Of a stretch of DNA of 20,052 nt, positions 7,843 through 16,270 are shown in pieces. How positions within the stretch are numbered: the first letter of the stretch is position 1; each line of letters begins with the position of its first letter. This DNA is from CAZGSG01 sp964528095 (GTDB taxonomy: Bacteria > Bacteroidota > Bacteroidia > Chitinophagales > Chitinophagaceae), in NCBI GenBank assembly GCA_964528095.1, contig CAZGSG010000093.1, positions 1-20,052 on the forward strand, read 5' to 3'. Made by a program: the position numbers and the translations under genes. The notes under the pieces are model-generated. The model was not told where the DNA came from, ran no database searches, and saw nothing but the letters and a program-made list of their open reading frames with translations.

Positions 7843-8987
7843 AAAAGAAAGTACTGATACTTACGCTGAATGACTATATTATTTATCAGCCCACGATTCT
7901 TAATCTTTATGATGCGCTTTCTCACCATTTTGATGTTGAGGTGATCTCCTTTCAACCTTATCATGTTACAAAAAAGAAAGATGAAGAGCGGAATATTACT
8001 TATTTGAAAACTGGTTTTTGGCCAACACAGTTTTATCAAAAAACGGATTTTATTCTTTCGAAATTCACAAAATTCATCCGTAAGATAGTTCCGGGTTATT
8101 CTTATTATTATCTGTATTATAATAAGTACCTTCCTTCTATTCTTAAAAATGCGGCAAAGAAGTATAAGGGTAAAGTTGAGACAGTCATAGCGGTAGATTT
8201 ACAAACACTTTATTTCGCGCAGCAAATATTCGGGCCAGTTCATTTTTTATCCCTGGAAATAGATAATAATACGAACCCGTATTATAAAAAAATAGATATA
8301 AATAAGATTAAGTCTGTTTTTGTTCAGAGCGCAATGCGATACGAGTATTTATTTCCTTCAAAAAGGCCTAAAGTTTTTTATATTCAGAATGCGCCCGTTT
8401 ATAATGGCACAAAATATCCTATTGTAAACAGGAGAGACTTTATTTGGGCCGGTGCGATTGATAAGCGACTGGCTGTTTTAGACTGTCTGGATTTCTTTAA
8501 AACATATCCTGAATACAGGATGGTTTTAAAAGGAGGGGCTAACAGGAAAATGTTGCTGCATATACAAACAGAATATAAGGACCTGCTTGATCAAAACAGG
8601 ATTGCGATTAACCAGGATTATTTGAAGAGTGAAGACTTTATCAATTTTTTGGCCGCGTTTAAAATTGGTTTTTGTTTTTATGATTGGGATTTGATCCGCG
8701 AAAGTTTTAACTATCAGACCGCCCCTTCCGGAAAGCTATTTATGTGTTTCGCAGCTGGTACGCCCGTTATTGCATGTAATATTCCCGGGTTTAAGCTGAT
8801 TAAAGACTTTCACGCAGGAGTATTGATCGATGATTACCGGCCGGAGACCATTTTGAATGCCGTTAAAACAATTGAATCTGACTATCAGAAATTTTCAGAA
8901 GGATGTTACAAAGCTGCCGAATATTATAGTTTTGATAAAAACGCAGCACCTTATGTTCAATATCTTATTGGCGATACAGAGAAGTGA
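7839..8987 (+). CDS. GT-B-fold glycosyltransferase (GT4-like)
   Basis: This 382-residue protein has no membrane helix or signal peptide. The N-terminal half starts MKKKVLILTLND and carries a very Tyr-rich stretch, PGYSYYYLYYNKYL, near residues 85-98. The C-terminal half shows the GT-B donor-binding region: FIWAGAID near 205, then SGKLFMCFAAGTPVIACN near 295-315 and an AGVLIDDY segment. It presumably adds one of the CDP-derived or other sugars to the glycan. The gene is visibly more AT-rich than its surroundings (16 G+C in the 60 bases 8101-8160), which can mean separate acquisition. The start overlaps the SDR stop by 4 bases. CAZy assignment beyond GT-B is uncertain. Confidence 0.78.
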   Translation: MKKKVLILTLNDYIIYQPTILNLYDALSHHFDVEVISFQPYHVTKKKDEERNITYLKTGFWPTQFYQKTDFILSKFTKFIRKIVPGYSYYYLYYNKYLPSILKNAAKKYKGKVETVIAVDLQTLYFAQQIFGPVHFLSLEIDNNTNPYYKKIDINKIKSVFVQSAMRYEYLFPSKRPKVFYIQNAPVYNGTKYPIVNRRDFIWAGAIDKRLAVLDCLDFFKTYPEYRMVLKGGANRKMLLHIQTEYKDLLDQNRIAINQDYLKSEDFINFLAAFKIGFCFYDWDLIRESFNYQTAPSGKLFMCFAAGTPVIACNIPGFKLIKDFHAGVLIDDYRPETILNAVKTIESDYQKFSEGCYKAAEYYSFDKNAAPYVQYLIGDTEK

Positions 8988-9050
8988 TCTTGGCAAATTG
9001 GGCTTCCAAACAATCATGCTCCTTGTTATAGTCAGGAGAAATTTTAAGCA

Positions 9051-10052
9051 ATGAAATACAGTATTGTCTTACCTGTCAGGAATGGAATGGACTATGTGAA
9101 AGATTGCGTGAGCAGTATTCTTTCGCAGGAATTCCAGGATTTTAATTTAATTGTGCTGGATAATAATAGTGAAGATGGCACCCCGGAATGGATCGGTTCT
9201 TTGAAGGATCACAGGATAATCATCATTAAATCGGATAAATCGCTGACGATCGAGGAAAATTGGGGTCGCATAGCCTCAGTCTCCAAAAATGAATTCATGA
9301 CCATCATCGGACATGACGACCTCCTCGACAAAAATTACCTCACCATCATGGATGAGCTTGTTTCAAAACATCCTGGCGCTGCTTTATACCAGGCTCATTT
9401 CAGGTATATTGACGGGCAGGGGAGGGAGATAAAGAAAAGCCTGCCAATGAAAGAAGTGTTGCAGCCGCGGGAAGTTGTTCATAATTTCTTATGCGGTAAG
9501 ATGGATATCATGGGCACAGGGTTTATGATGCGAAGCAGGGATTTTGATGAGGGTGGAGGTATGCCCGCTTATCCTAATCTTTTATTTGCGGATATGGAAC
9601 TGTGGATAGAGATGTCGCGTAAAGGTTATTTGGCTGTAGCGAAAGAAGAGTGTTTTTCTTATCGTAAACATGGTGGAGCTACTACATCTACGTCAACTGA
9701 CTTAAAAGTCTTGCATGCTTTTGACCAGTTTGTTAACTACCTGGAAAAGTTGGAGAAAACCGACCCGACACTTACTAAAACTATAAAAGAAGATAGCGGT
9801 GAACTGCTAGCTGAATACTGCCAGGGAATAACACATAAAACACTTCGCACTCCTTACCGTCTCAGGCAAACACCATCCGTCAGTGAAATCATAGATCAGT
9901 TCAGGCAGTATGGAAAAAGATTAAGAGGAGACCTTGGTTTTGAACCACTCGATTCAAAATTGATAAGGGCTGGTAAGACTATCGATAGTAACTGGTTGAC
10001 GAGGTCATTATTCCTGTTGTTTAAAAAGATACGGCGTAAACCAGTATTATGA
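9051..10052 (+). CDS. Family 2 glycosyltransferase
   Basis: This 333-residue GT-A enzyme opens MKYSIVLPVRNGMDYV, with LIVLDNNSEDGT at 33-44. The DxD-equivalent is GHDDLL at 87-92, where D89-D90 would bind the metal and sugar nucleotide. A later ADMELWIEMSRKG segment supplies the usual ED/W acceptor-side motif. A 63-base gap separates it from the preceding gene, with an AGGAG about 14 bases before the ATG. It is the last gene of the plus-strand operon. Its TGA stop is interlocked with the stop of the opposing glycosyltransferase. Donor and acceptor are not predictable from the sequence. Confidence 0.88.
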   Translation: MKYSIVLPVRNGMDYVKDCVSSILSQEFQDFNLIVLDNNSEDGTPEWIGSLKDHRIIIIKSDKSLTIEENWGRIASVSKNEFMTIIGHDDLLDKNYLTIMDELVSKHPGAALYQAHFRYIDGQGREIKKSLPMKEVLQPREVVHNFLCGKMDIMGTGFMMRSRDFDEGGGMPAYPNLLFADMELWIEMSRKGYLAVAKEECFSYRKHGGATTSTSTDLKVLHAFDQFVNYLEKLEKTDPTLTKTIKEDSGELLAEYCQGITHKTLRTPYRLRQTPSVSEIIDQFRQYGKRLRGDLGFEPLDSKLIRAGKTIDSNWLTRSLFLLFKKIRRKPVL

Positions 10053-10838
10053 AGGAGTGGTATTGGTATTTTTCCTGTTCTTCCACCTGAACCATTTTTT
10101 CCCAAGGCCAGTTTGCATAAAATTATGGAGCGTGCGTTGACGAATTTGCCAGAACGATTGTCTATAGCTATGGCCAATATGTGTAGCATGGCTTTTTCTT
10201 ACCTCCGCCAATCCCTTTTCAAAATGCTGGTTACTGGCTCCGCCGGGCGCGAAGTAAACAAGGGGCCTTGGTATAAAAAGAGATTTTTCATTTCGTATCC
10301 GTACCAGCAGGTCATAGTCCATTGCTATTTTATGATCTATGGCATATAGGCCATGTCTGTCGTATACCTCTTTCCGGATAAACATCGTAGGGTGCGCTAC
10401 AGTTCTCATGCCCTTCCATAACTGGGCTTTATCAAATGGCACCCCACTTACCACATCCAGGTCGCCGCGGTTCTGTATATATTGACTGTGTATCCACATC
10501 AAGGAAGGAGTGGTATCGAAACTGTTTGTTACCAGTTCAATGGCTTCCTTATCGGCATAGCGGTCCCCTGAATTAAGCAAATGAATGACCTCGCCTGTCG
10601 CGTTCTTTATGCCTTTGTTAAAGGCGTCAGAAATACCCTGGTCGCGTTCATGGATCCAGCGCCTGTATGCAGGTTGTTGATGTTGTGAAAGCCAGTTAAC
10701 GATCTCATCAGTAGTAGAGCCATCAATAATAATGTGCTCATTGGGAAATATGGTTTGCCTATCAACAGAATGACAGGTAACCAGCAGGTCCTGCAGGTTA
10801 TTAAAACAAATGGTAACTACTGATACTGTTGGTTTCAT
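10047..10838 (-). CDS. Family 2 glycosyltransferase (WcaA-like)
   Basis: This 263-residue minus-strand protein begins MKPTVSVVTICFNN. HERDQGISDAFNKGI at 63-77 is followed by the nucleotide-sugar site HLLNSGD at 86-92, a pattern common in WcaA-type GT2 enzymes of capsule and exopolysaccharide clusters. A Lys/Arg-rich tail (KKWFRWKNRKN) ends the protein. Its ATG overlaps the end of the upstream GT4 gene by 4 bases, so the two are translated from one message together with the YfhO gene. It converges on the plus-strand GT2 with a 6-base overlap. Confidence 0.87.
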   Translation of the reverse strand: MKPTVSVVTICFNNLQDLLVTCHSVDRQTIFPNEHIIIDGSTTDEIVNWLSQHQQPAYRRWIHERDQGISDAFNKGIKNATGEVIHLLNSGDRYADKEAIELVTNSFDTTPSLMWIHSQYIQNRGDLDVVSGVPFDKAQLWKGMRTVAHPTMFIRKEVYDRHGLYAIDHKIAMDYDLLVRIRNEKSLFIPRPLVYFAPGGASNQHFEKGLAEVRKSHATHIGHSYRQSFWQIRQRTLHNFMQTGLGKKWFRWKNRKNTNTTPS

Positions 10839-12001
10839 GTTCTTTTGCTCTCCTTCAAAGTAAGGCTAAAATCAAGTGCTGTGATACGGGCTGCGACATT
10901 AGCAATTATTTTTTTCCAGCTATATGTTTCAAAGAAAATTGGGGGAGTAGGGCTGGGGCCAGTGGTATGATCAGTAGCATTGATCGCTGTAATTATCTGC
11001 TGCGTGAAAGAATTCCAGTCCGCAGTTTTTGCAGTAAATAGTTTATTAGATGCCACCTGGATGGTTTCTCTTTCTACCATATTATCAAAGCATACGACAT
11101 TGCAGTGATAAGATAAGGCATCTATATTTTTTGTCTGTATTCCGCCGCTCCATTCCGCAGGATTAATAAATACATCAGCTGCGGCGAAATAATTACTGAT
11201 ATCTTCTATTTCACCTGCCTGGATTACCAGCGGATGCGTGTATTTTTTGAGGTATTGAAATGCTGGAAAACGATTTCTCCCGCAGATTATGATCTTTATT
11301 GCTGTATGTTCTTTGCTGAGTCTGGGCGCCAGCTCATTGTAAATACTTTCGACCGCTTTCGCATTCGGGGTATAGTCAAGTGTGCCTGCAAACAACAGGA
11401 TCTTTTCTCCAGGAAGAACAGCGTGTCTTTTTCGTAAAAGCGCAATAGCCTCCGAACGCTCAGGGACCACTGGCGCATCGATCCCATAAGAAGCGATCAT
11501 GCATTTACCGGGATCAAGCCCAAAGTGGAGCAATGCATAATCCTGGTCCTGGACTGTTTTAAAAATATTCAGATCAGCCTTGCGATGTATCCACTTTTCA
11601 TAATGAGCAAGGATGCGCCACCACCATTTACCTATCAGTTTAAAGCGCTGGGATTCGATATTGTGCGAATGTACTACCAGCCTGGCCGCTGTTGCCTTGC
11701 AGGCTTTATAAGCAGCTAATGCGTGATAGGGATGTTCCAGTATAATACACCTCGTATTTTCGCTGCGGGCAATGGCTTTTATTTTTGCATGGCAAGCGGG
11801 GTTGATGAATTGCCATTTGTTTAGCGGTAAGATTGGTAATAGCTTGTAAGAGATTGTACTGTCCGGCTGATTATTCGCTGAACACAGGCAGGTAAGCGGA
11901 AAATGCTCCGCCAGATGCTGGTTGAATGAAGCAATACCCTTCTGTCCTCCAAACACAGCAGGCAACACTTTATACCAAACTATGCTCAGGATCTTTTCCA
12001 T
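10835..12001 (-). CDS. GT4-type glycosyltransferase
   Basis: This 388-residue GT-B enzyme starts MEKILSIVWYKVLPAVFGGQKG, where the FGGQKG loop is the usual N-terminal acceptor-side glycine motif. The linker to the C-terminal domain is ILLFAGTLDYTPN near 190-202. The donor site reads NPAEWSGGIQTKNIDAL around residues 300-316. In many GT4 enzymes this motif has Glu at the position occupied here by Asp (NIDAL), a conservative change that may affect phosphate or ribose contacts. It lies 49 bases after the YfhO gene, and that gap holds a small inverted repeat CCGTT-N7-AACGG. It overlaps the downstream GT2. Its role in the same glycan is inferred from context. Confidence 0.82.
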   Translation of the reverse strand: MEKILSIVWYKVLPAVFGGQKGIASFNQHLAEHFPLTCLCSANNQPDSTISYKLLPILPLNKWQFINPACHAKIKAIARSENTRCIILEHPYHALAAYKACKATAARLVVHSHNIESQRFKLIGKWWWRILAHYEKWIHRKADLNIFKTVQDQDYALLHFGLDPGKCMIASYGIDAPVVPERSEAIALLRKRHAVLPGEKILLFAGTLDYTPNAKAVESIYNELAPRLSKEHTAIKIIICGRNRFPAFQYLKKYTHPLVIQAGEIEDISNYFAAADVFINPAEWSGGIQTKNIDALSYHCNVVCFDNMVERETIQVASNKLFTAKTADWNSFTQQIITAINATDHTTGPSPTPPIFFETYSWKKIIANVAARITALDFSLTLKESKRT

Positions 12002-12050
12002 CTCTTCTTTTTACCGTTCGCTTACAACGGCATCCGCGCAAGTGAGGCGA

Positions 12051-14558
12051 TCAGGCCGTCGGTTGTTTTGTTTTACGTTGCTGCCACCAGGTCATAAAAA
12101 AACCTCCAAGCACTAATATTAATACCAGCCATGAGCCTGCATAGGCAATACCAAGACCTTTTTTATATGTTGCTGGTTCGAATGCGAATTTTATAGCATG
12201 TTTTCCTGCCGGGATCGATAAGCCACGGAGCACATAGTCTGTTTTTACATAATCCACTTTCTTTCCATCGATATAGGCATTCCAGCCGTAAGGGTAATAT
12301 ACCTCACTGAATACAGCGAACTGCGGTGTATTGGCTTCGGTAGTATATTCAATTACATCATTATCAAACTTGCTGATTTTGATAGAAGCAGTAGAATCCC
12401 ACTGTGGTTGTGTTACTCCCGTTGCAAAACCCTGATTAACGATTGCGGTGTCTTTCAAATTTGTAACGCCTATGCCCTGGATCTCTTCCACATCATCTTT
12501 TACGATCTTCACATTTTTTACCAGCCAAGCCGCACCATTAGCACCGGGATTTGGCATCAGTGATTTTTGCTGCGTTTGGGGATTTTCAAAAACGATATAC
12601 TTTGTGTTCAGCATGTTCAGTACGTTCATCGCCTGCGGATCGAGATTACCGTATAAGTAACGCTCCATTATATCCTGGTAGATACGGAGTTTGGCAGGGT
12701 GATAGCCTCCAACAGTTTTATGAAAGGTCGGGAAATGATAATCGCTTGAGCTAAAAGTCTCCTGGCCAAGATTGAATACCCGGTAGGTGAGGTCTTTGTC
12801 CTTTAAAATCTCTTCATCGATCGGGATCTTTACCGATGTGCTGGAATGTAGTTCATCTTTTGAATGAAAATTATCTTCATTCAGAAAATGTTTATCCATC
12901 ACGATCATATCTATCAGGTTTATTGCCGCAAGAATACTTACGATCACCAATGGCTTGAGGATATTCTTAAGATAAAGCCACAAAAGACCCAGCAATAAAA
13001 TGATAAAACCAAGTGTACGTAGTACCTGGCCACCAAAAATAGAACTCCTGTCAGACCTTAATCCCGATACAATGGCCTTTCCTATCGCATCATTACCACT
13101 CTGGTCCCATTGCCTGGTCAGTAACTGATGGTCGATGCCGGGGGCATTATAACCCATAGCGATGTATAATAGTCCCAACACTAACGTGAGTCCTCCCATG
13201 CCATACAGGATCTTTTTGAAATTTGCCTTTAGCAGATCACGCGTATTCGATTGAAAAAATAATTGTTGAACTGCCAGCACTGCAATTACCGGGAGTACCA
13301 TTTCTACCATGACCAGACTCATTGACGGTGCCCTGAATTTGTTATAGAGCGGCAGGTGTTCAAAAAGAAAAAGATTAAAGCCAGGGAAAAATTTACCCCA
13401 GGCCATCATTACGGAAATGAGTGTTGCGGCCAGCAGGCTCCAGCGAAGCGGGTGCCGTATCACAATAAAACCGATAAAGGAGAGCAGGAATACAATAATA
13501 CCAATATAAGGAACACCGGCAGTGGTTCCTATGCCTCCCCAATAACTGGGAAGGTTGGCCGCCAATTGCTGCGCATTGCTTTCTGGAACTCCGAGTTCGG
13601 TCAGTCTTTTGACCACATTTTTTGAATGGTCTTCACCAAGCGGCTCACTGCTTCTGATACCACCCATTGCACGGGGCATGAATGTAACAAGTGGTTCGGG
13701 TTTACTCATACTATACTGGAAAGCATAGGAAGTATCTAACCCCTTTGTTTTTGCGGCCTGCACATTATCGCCATTAATGCTGATGCTTTTCCCTCCACGC
13801 ATAGTTGCTTTGGAATATTCAGAAGTAACAAGAAAGGACAGAGAATTGGCTGCAAAGCCTGCAATGGCAGCTACTGCAGTAAAAAGAAACGCAATGCCCA
13901 TATGTTTCCATTCCTTTTTTTGGATCCATTCAACCATGTATCCTATGGTAATGGCCAGGGCAATTATAAAGAAGTAATAACTTATCTGTGGATGATTGGC
14001 GCTGATCTGCATGTAAGTGCCAAGTGTGGCAACAGCCAGCCCCAGCCAGTATCTCTTGTCATAAATGAGGACAAGCCCCGCCATCAGCAAAGGAGTATAG
14101 GCAATGGCGAACATCTGTGTTACGTGCCCCGCAGTGATGATGACCGGGTGAAAACTACAAAACGCGAATGCGAGCCCCCCGAAAATACCGACAACAGGTT
14201 TTACCCGGAGCGCCATGCAGAGAATATAAAAACAAATACAGGCGATAAAGAAAAAATTGATCGGTTGGGGTAATCCCAATGAAAAGATGGTCGTCATGTC
14301 AGGCAGTATGCTCTTTCCATCCATTACGATTAGGTAATTAGGCATACCGCTGAAAAGGTTGGTATTCCATAAAGGGAAATGCCCTGTTTTTTCTTTATAA
14401 TCAAAACTTCCCTGTGCCATCCCTTTCCAGCCAATAATATCATCCTGGCCTAAAACATTGCCTTCCAGTGCGGGCTTGCAAAACAACACCGATACCAGCA
14501 AAAAAATAAGGATCGCTAAAACGTGGGGATAGGTCTTTTTAATAAGCTCGTTTTTCAT
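12051..14558 (-). CDS. YfhO-family polytopic membrane protein (predicted GT-C type)
   Basis: This 835-residue integral membrane protein has about a dozen hydrophobic helices, the first near residues 12-30. The first outer loop carries LGQDDIIGWKGM and PLWNTNLFSGMP, the conserved acidic and Trp/Asn motifs of the YfhO family. A long non-membrane region (roughly 590-800) ends in EVYYPYGWNAYIDGK, followed by a last helix and a basic tail. Some Firmicutes YfhO proteins are linked to glycosylation of lipoteichoic acid. In Bacteroidota the family is common but poorly characterised. Its leading position before two glycosyltransferases supports a role in adding or polymerising lipid-linked sugars across the membrane. 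The exact reaction is not known. Confidence 0.88.
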   Translation of the reverse strand: MKNELIKKTYPHVLAILIFLLVSVLFCKPALEGNVLGQDDIIGWKGMAQGSFDYKEKTGHFPLWNTNLFSGMPNYLIVMDGKSILPDMTTIFSLGLPQPINFFFIACICFYILCMALRVKPVVGIFGGLAFAFCSFHPVIITAGHVTQMFAIAYTPLLMAGLVLIYDKRYWLGLAVATLGTYMQISANHPQISYYFFIIALAITIGYMVEWIQKKEWKHMGIAFLFTAVAAIAGFAANSLSFLVTSEYSKATMRGGKSISINGDNVQAAKTKGLDTSYAFQYSMSKPEPLVTFMPRAMGGIRSSEPLGEDHSKNVVKRLTELGVPESNAQQLAANLPSYWGGIGTTAGVPYIGIIVFLLSFIGFIVIRHPLRWSLLAATLISVMMAWGKFFPGFNLFLFEHLPLYNKFRAPSMSLVMVEMVLPVIAVLAVQQLFFQSNTRDLLKANFKKILYGMGGLTLVLGLLYIAMGYNAPGIDHQLLTRQWDQSGNDAIGKAIVSGLRSDRSSIFGGQVLRTLGFIILLLGLLWLYLKNILKPLVIVSILAAINLIDMIVMDKHFLNEDNFHSKDELHSSTSVKIPIDEEILKDKDLTYRVFNLGQETFSSSDYHFPTFHKTVGGYHPAKLRIYQDIMERYLYGNLDPQAMNVLNMLNTKYIVFENPQTQQKSLMPNPGANGAAWLVKNVKIVKDDVEEIQGIGVTNLKDTAIVNQGFATGVTQPQWDSTASIKISKFDNDVIEYTTEANTPQFAVFSEVYYPYGWNAYIDGKKVDYVKTDYVLRGLSIPAGKHAIKFAFEPATYKKGLGIAYAGSWLVLILVLGGFFMTWWQQRKTKQPTA

Positions 14559-14629
14559 GCATCTTTAATTTAGTAGATATAGGGCTGCTTTTGACGCTGT
14601 TTTTTGTATTCAGGCTGACAAAATAATGC

Positions 14630-14649
14630 TATTTTAGACGAAAATCGTC
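14630..14649 (+). promoter_or_regulatory. Promoter-like element plus 13-base inverted repeat before the small membrane gene
   Basis: TATTTTAG at 14630-14637 is one mismatch from TAnnTTTG, with a TTTG about 23 bases upstream. It runs into the perfect inverted repeat GACGA-AAA-TCGTC at 14637-14649, which ends one base before the ATG. The repeat could be an operator or a small hairpin at the very 5' end of the message. The spacing to the -33 box is longer than usual, so the promoter call is tentative. Confidence 0.35.
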
Positions 14650-14650
14650 G

Positions 14651-14959
14651 ATGCGCTGGCTATTATTTTTGTCGCGACTGGCTTTTATCTGCGGAATTTT
14701 TTTCCTCCTTTCCATGTCCCTTCTCGTTTATGATTGGGCGAAAGATGACGCTGTTACATCTACGATTGTGATGATCGGGTATGTGATGGGTCTCCTTATC
14801 GTTCCTTTTGTCGTCATTTCATATCTTGTAGTGCTGTTTATAAAGAGAAAACTTACGGAATATATTCCCCTGTGGCTCGTATTGACCAACACCTTGTTTT
14901 TGTTCATCCTCTTATTTTACATATTTTATCTCAATGATCCATACTATCATCAAAGATAA
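14651..14959 (+). CDS. Small membrane protein of unknown function
   Basis: This 102-residue protein is almost entirely hydrophobic, with three predicted membrane helices (about 5-27, 38-64 and 73-95). They are separated by the short loops YDWAKDDAVTS and KRKLTEYIP. I recognise no named family. The ATG lies one base after an inverted repeat, giving a nearly leaderless message. Its last 26 bases overlap the yhhQ start in another frame, so the two are probably co-translated. A role accessory to the transporter is possible but unproven. Confidence 0.65.
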   Translation: MRWLLFLSRLAFICGIFFLLSMSLLVYDWAKDDAVTSTIVMIGYVMGLLIVPFVVISYLVVLFIKRKLTEYIPLWLVLTNTLFLFILLFYIFYLNDPYYHQR

Positions 14960-15731
14960 ACCTACCAGGCTCTTCCTGTTGCTGGGCGGTTTTTTTATAG
15001 CAAATGCACTGGTTGCCGAGTTTATCGGGGTAAAGATATTTTCGCTGGAAGCGACTTTTGGATTCAAGCCAGCTGCGATCAAACTTTTTGGTAATAGCTA
15101 TTCCTTCAATCTCACCTGTGGCGTATTACTCTGGCCTGTCATCTTTATTATGACGGATATTATTAATGAATATTATGGCACAAAAGGTGTCCGGTTTCTT
15201 AGCTGGCTGACTATTGGGCTGATAGGCTATGGATTTTTTATGATCTTCGGCTCTATCAATACCGTACCGGTGGCCTGGTGGACAACTACCAAACAAAGTA
15301 TAGGTATCGAAAATATGAATACGGCCTACAATGGGATTTTTGGACAGGGGCTTGGTATTATTATCGCGTCAATGACAGCATTCCTGATCGGACAATTGAT
15401 AGACGTATTTATCTTCCACAAAATCAAAAAAGTTACCGGGGAAAAGAAGATCTGGCTCAGATCGACCGGATCGACATTGGTCTCCCAACTTATCGACAGC
15501 TTTGTAGTGCTGCTGATCGCTTTTTATTTTTACCCTAAACTAATCCCAGGGCAGGGGAGCCCCTGGCCATTTGACCAGGTTATTGCAATATGCGTAGTAA
15601 ATTATATCTACAAGTTTGTCATGGCGCTTTTATTGACACCTGTGATTTACCTGGTACATGGCTGGATAGAAAGATATCTTGGGCATGATCTTGCCGCGCA
15701 GATGAAACAGTCGGCTATGAAAGACCGTTAG
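14934..15731 (+). CDS. yhhQ: Queuosine precursor (preQ0/preQ1) transporter, YhhQ/VUT family
   Basis: This 265-residue membrane protein has six or so helices. It matches the YhhQ (DUF165/VUT) family by the MTDIINEYYGTKG motif after the third helix (around residues 73-85), the FGQ...ASMTAFLIGQLIDVFIF stretch, and STLVSQLIDSFVVLLIAF. YhhQ proteins take up 7-deazaguanine precursors for queuosine modification of tRNA. The ATG at 14934 begins inside the preceding small membrane gene (26-base overlap). The neighbour on the right is convergent and overlaps the stop by 4 bases. No queuosine synthesis gene or preQ1 riboswitch is visible nearby. Confidence 0.9.
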   Translation: MIHTIIKDKPTRLFLLLGGFFIANALVAEFIGVKIFSLEATFGFKPAAIKLFGNSYSFNLTCGVLLWPVIFIMTDIINEYYGTKGVRFLSWLTIGLIGYGFFMIFGSINTVPVAWWTTTKQSIGIENMNTAYNGIFGQGLGIIIASMTAFLIGQLIDVFIFHKIKKVTGEKKIWLRSTGSTLVSQLIDSFVVLLIAFYFYPKLIPGQGSPWPFDQVIAICVVNYIYKFVMALLLTPVIYLVHGWIERYLGHDLAAQMKQSAMKDR

Positions 15732-16192
15732 AGCCGTTGCTTTACCATCACTGAAACCAGTTTATCAATAGGCAGGGTTAATTTTTCCTCGGAAAAATCA
15801 TCCCAATCAATAAAACGGAAGGTTTCTGTCTCTTTTTTTTCTTCATACATCTTTAATTCTCTTTCATCAAAATCGAATGGTTTGTCTCTTAACGGGGCCT
15901 TAATTGTTTCCAGTGGTTTTACAGAATAATAAATGGAAATGATCTGGTCATCAGGCCTGAATGCCGACAACTGGAAATAATCGGTAGTGTATAAATGTTC
16001 GCCTACTTCGACTTTAAGATCCATTTCTTCCATGAATTCACGTTTGAGACAATCTCTTGTGCCTTCACCAAATTCCAGGCCGCCACCAGGAAATTTTGTA
16101 TAATACTGGCCGCGGATGTATTCGTCACTTACCAGCACTTGTTTTTTTTCATTGATCAGGATCCCATAGACCCGCAGGTTAAATTCTTTCAT
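15728..16192 (-). CDS. Nudix hydrolase
   Basis: This 154-residue protein has a Nudix box at G37-L59: G, five residues, E43, seven residues, R51-E52, then E55-E56. These carboxylates bind the metal that cleaves a nucleoside diphosphate linked to another group. The near-invariant Gly near the end of the box is Asp58, a minor departure. The start MKEFNLRVYGILIN is a typical first beta strand. The substrate cannot be assigned. It lies downstream of corA on the same strand after a 78-base gap, in which I see only a weak AATTGA/TCAATT inverted repeat. Its end overlaps the yhhQ stop by 4 bases. Confidence 0.9.
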   Translation of the reverse strand: MKEFNLRVYGILINEKKQVLVSDEYIRGQYYTKFPGGGLEFGEGTRDCLKREFMEEMDLKVEVGEHLYTTDYFQLSAFRPDDQIISIYYSVKPLETIKAPLRDKPFDFDERELKMYEEKKETETFRFIDWDDFSEEKLTLPIDKLVSVMVKQRL

Positions 16193-16270
16193 TTCTTGAT
16201 AATGTCTGTATAAATCAAATTGACTGTTCTGTATCTCTCAATTAATGGCGATAATAATTCTACGTCCTTA

